Shown here piece after piece: positions 62,326-64,000 of a stretch of DNA of 64,000 nucleotides. The first letter of the stretch is position 1; the number at the start of each line of letters is the position of its first letter. The stretch covers positions 310,001-374,000 of the forward strand of contig NZ_POSP01000001.1 in NCBI RefSeq assembly GCF_002885975.1. The letters run 5' to 3'. Under the pieces are notes generated by a model. That model saw only the letters and a list, made by a program, of their open reading frames with translations. It was not told where the DNA came from and did not search any database. The stretch is from Paucibacter aquatile. GTDB lineage: Bacteria; Pseudomonadota; Gammaproteobacteria; Burkholderiales; Burkholderiaceae_C. Made by a program: the position numbers and the translations under genes.

Positions 62326-64000
62326 GATCCTGCAACTGCACCAGCCTCTGATACAGCCCGCCCTCGATCGCCATCAGCTCGCCATGGCTGCCGCGTTCGA
62401 CCAGGTGGCCGTGGTTGAGCACGACGATCTGGTCGGCGTCGCGAATGGTGGAGAGGCGGTGGGCAATCGCCACGACGGTGACGCGGCCGCGCAGCGCCGT
62501 CAGGGCCTCGCCGACGATTTGTTCGGTGGCGCTGTCGATATTGGAGGTGGCTTCGTCGAGGAACAGGATCTTGGGGGCGCCGGCCAGGGCTCGGGCCATG
62601 GCGATCAGCTGCTTTTGGCCGGTGGAGACGCGCGTGCCGCCTTCACCGAGCAAGGTGTCATACCCCTGGGGCAGGGCGGACAGGAAGTCGTCGATGCGTG
62701 CGGCGCGGGCGGCCTCGCGCATCTGGGCTTCGCTGATGTCGGGGCGGCCCATGGTGATGTTCTCGCGTGCGCTGGCGGCCATCAGATAGGGCTCTTGCGG
62801 CACCAGGCCCACAGCGCTGCGGAAAGCCTCGTCGGGCACGCTGTCCAGAGCCTGGCCGTCGATCGTGATGCGGCCTTGCTGGGGTGCGTAAAAGCGCAGC
62901 AGCAGGGATAGCAGGGTGGACTTGCCGCTGCCCGTGTGGCCGACGATGCCGACAAAGCTGCCGGGCTCGAAGTGCAGGTTCAGGCGCTCAAGCACCGGGC
63001 GGCCGGGCTGGTAGCTGAACGCGAGGTGTTCGATGCGGATCTCGCCGGCTTCGATGCGCCGGCCGTCCGTCTGTGCGCTGCTGACCGGCGCGGTTTCCTG
63101 CAAGAGGCTGCGCACGCGCGCGGCGGCAATCATCGATTGCTGCAGTTGGCTGAACTGCAGGGTGATCTGGCTCAGCGGCTCGACCACGCGGGCGATGTAG
63201 CTCAGGAAAGCGTAGAGCAAGCCCACTTCCAAGCCGCTCAGATCGCGCTGGCCGAAGCCGTAGATGACGGTCACCAGCAGCAGCACATTGAGCAAATCGA
63301 GGGCCGGGCGCAGCAGCCAGGCATTGGCGCTGAGCTCGCGCACGCGCGCGCTCCGGTGCTGGGAATTGGTGGCCTCAAAGCGGGCGCTGAAGCGCGGCGC
63401 GGCGCCGGCCGACTGCAGCATGGCCATGCCGGCCATGCTCTCGGCCATCTGGGCGTTGATGTCGCTACGCAGCTCGCGCGCACGCGCCACGGCCGGCGCG
63501 CTGAGGCGGCGGTAGATGCTGATGATGATCAGCATGGCCGGCACCAGCATGGCCACGATCAGCATCAGCCGCCAATCCAACCACGCCATGGCGATCAGCG
63601 AGCCCAGCACGACGATGCTGGAGTCGAGCATCACGTACAAGACCTGGCGGTACAGGGTGTTGACCGCCTCGCTGTCGTTGGTGACGCGGCTGACCAATTG
63701 GCCGGTGATGGCGCGGTCGAAAAAGGCCATGGGCAGGGCCAGCACATGGTTGTACACCCGCTCGCGCAGGCGCTGCACCGAGCGCCGCGCCACACCGGCC
63801 ATGCGGCTGAGCTGGGCGAAGCGGATCCAGCTGGCCGCCCAGCCGGTCAGCAGCAGGGCGGCCAGCAGGCTGGCCATGGCCTGTACGTCCATCCCGTCGA
63901 AGCGGCCGGGTAGCAGATAGGCGTCGATGTAATGCTTGCCGAGGATGGGCCCCAGCGCCTCCAGGCCGGCGGCCGTGATCAGCCAGGCCAGGCCGCGCCA
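62315..64000 (-). CDS. MdlB-like ABC exporter (fused membrane and ATPase domains), N-terminus cut by the window edge
   Basis: 562 residues are visible and the frame stays open to the right edge, so the start lies outside. An ABC membrane domain (helices to about residue 310 of the visible part) is followed by an ATPase with Walker A GHTGSGKST, signature STGQKQL and Walker B ILFLDEAT. The entry sequence EALGPILGKHYIDAYLLPGRF resembles MdlB/SmdB half-transporters, which usually pair with a second half encoded next door. The substrate may be drugs or lipids. The signature lacks the usual LSGGQ, having VSTGQ. Confidence 0.9.
   Translation of the reverse strand, partial: WRGLAWLITAAGLEALGPILGKHYIDAYLLPGRFDGMDVQAMASLLAALLLTGWAASWIRFAQLSRMAGVARRSVQRLRERVYNHVLALPMAFFDRAITGQLVSRVTNDSEAVNTLYRQVLYVMLDSSIVVLGSLIAMAWLDWRLMLIVAMLVPAMLIIISIYRRLSAPAVARARELRSDINAQMAESMAGMAMLQSAGAAPRFSARFEATNSQHRSARVRELSANAWLLRPALDLLNVLLLVTVIYGFGQRDLSGLEVGLLYAFLSYIARVVEPLSQITLQFSQLQQSMIAAARVRSLLQETAPVSSAQTDGRRIEAGEIRIEHLAFSYQPGRPVLERLNLHFEPGSFVGIVGHTGSGKSTLLSLLLRFYAPQQGRITIDGQALDSVPDEAFRSAVGLVPQEPYLMAASARENITMGRPDISEAQMREAARAARIDDFLSALPQGYDTLLGEGGTRVSTGQKQLIAMARALAGAPKILFLDEATSNIDSATEQIVGEALTALRGRVTVVAIAHRLSTIRDADQIVVLNHGHLVERGSHGELMAIEGGLYQRLVQLQDLSE

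Overview
The window is 64 kb of GC-rich DNA from a Gram-negative bacterium, most likely a betaproteobacterium of the order Burkholderiales (Roseateles/Pelomonas/Rubrivivax-like). The basis is the gene content and order of the division and cell-wall (dcw) cluster, a class A RNase P RNA, meso-DAP-type MurE, LpxC, and an FtsZ tail ending in EIPAFLRKQAD. No rRNA or tRNA gene was seen. The species assignment is inference.

Layout: (1) 1-3.1 kb, a glutamate/aspartate ABC transporter operon gltI-J-K-L, cut by the left edge. (2) 3.1-11.2 kb, housekeeping and accessory genes: a DUF4394 lipoprotein, a TPR-GGDEF diguanylate cyclase, pyrC, a DUF3025 protein, an exported HtrA-like serine protease overlapping an FHA membrane protein, and cysK. 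(3) 11.2-12.3 kb, rnpB followed by a gene-free imperfect palindrome of about 500 bp. (4) 12.3-18.2 kb, a Gfo/Idh/MocA oxidoreductase, a Bcr/CflA-type MFS exporter, an exported alpha carbonic anhydrase and a hybrid histidine kinase. (5) 18.4-38.4 kb, a complete dcw cluster (mraZ, rsmH, ftsL, two tandem ftsI genes, murE, murF, mraY, murD, ftsW, murG, murC, ddl, ftsQ, ftsA, ftsZ) that starts at a promoter overlapping a four-repeat MraZ operator and ends at a strong terminator. The genes mostly overlap by 1-4 nt and make lipid II and the divisome core. (6) 38.4-50.8 kb, a UhpB-like histidine kinase, lpxC, a small membrane protein, two divergent secreted metallopeptidases that share a C-terminal PPC domain, a tandem pair of HDOD-GAF proteins, and two small genes.

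(7) 51.1-62.0 kb is the accessory region: an integron gene-cassette array without an integrase gene (a CALIN). I map 17 attC sites of 57-129 bp, a truncated R box at the left end and an attI-like junction at the right end, giving 18 cassettes. All recognisable cassette genes lie on the minus strand, and many stop codons sit inside the attC R box. In 17 of 18 cassettes the two boundary heptamers are exact reverse complements, as expected if each cassette was once a circle with its own paired R boxes. Most products are small proteins of unknown function; recognised ones are DUF5076, a DUF1444-like protein, a CPCC zinc-ribbon-like protein and a HEPN-motif protein. Three paralogous 290-bp cassettes have no convincing gene.

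One attC is split by a 1,500-bp IS110-family (IS1111 subgroup) element with subterminal inverted repeats. It matches the known IS1111-attC group and has a 300-nt right-hand noncoding end where a target-specifying bridge/seek RNA would be expected. (8) From 62.3 kb to the right edge lies a truncated MdlB-like ABC exporter. The array, its IS and the possible guide RNA are the most interesting content; the tandem ftsI pair, the MurD insertion and the rnpB-adjacent palindrome come next.
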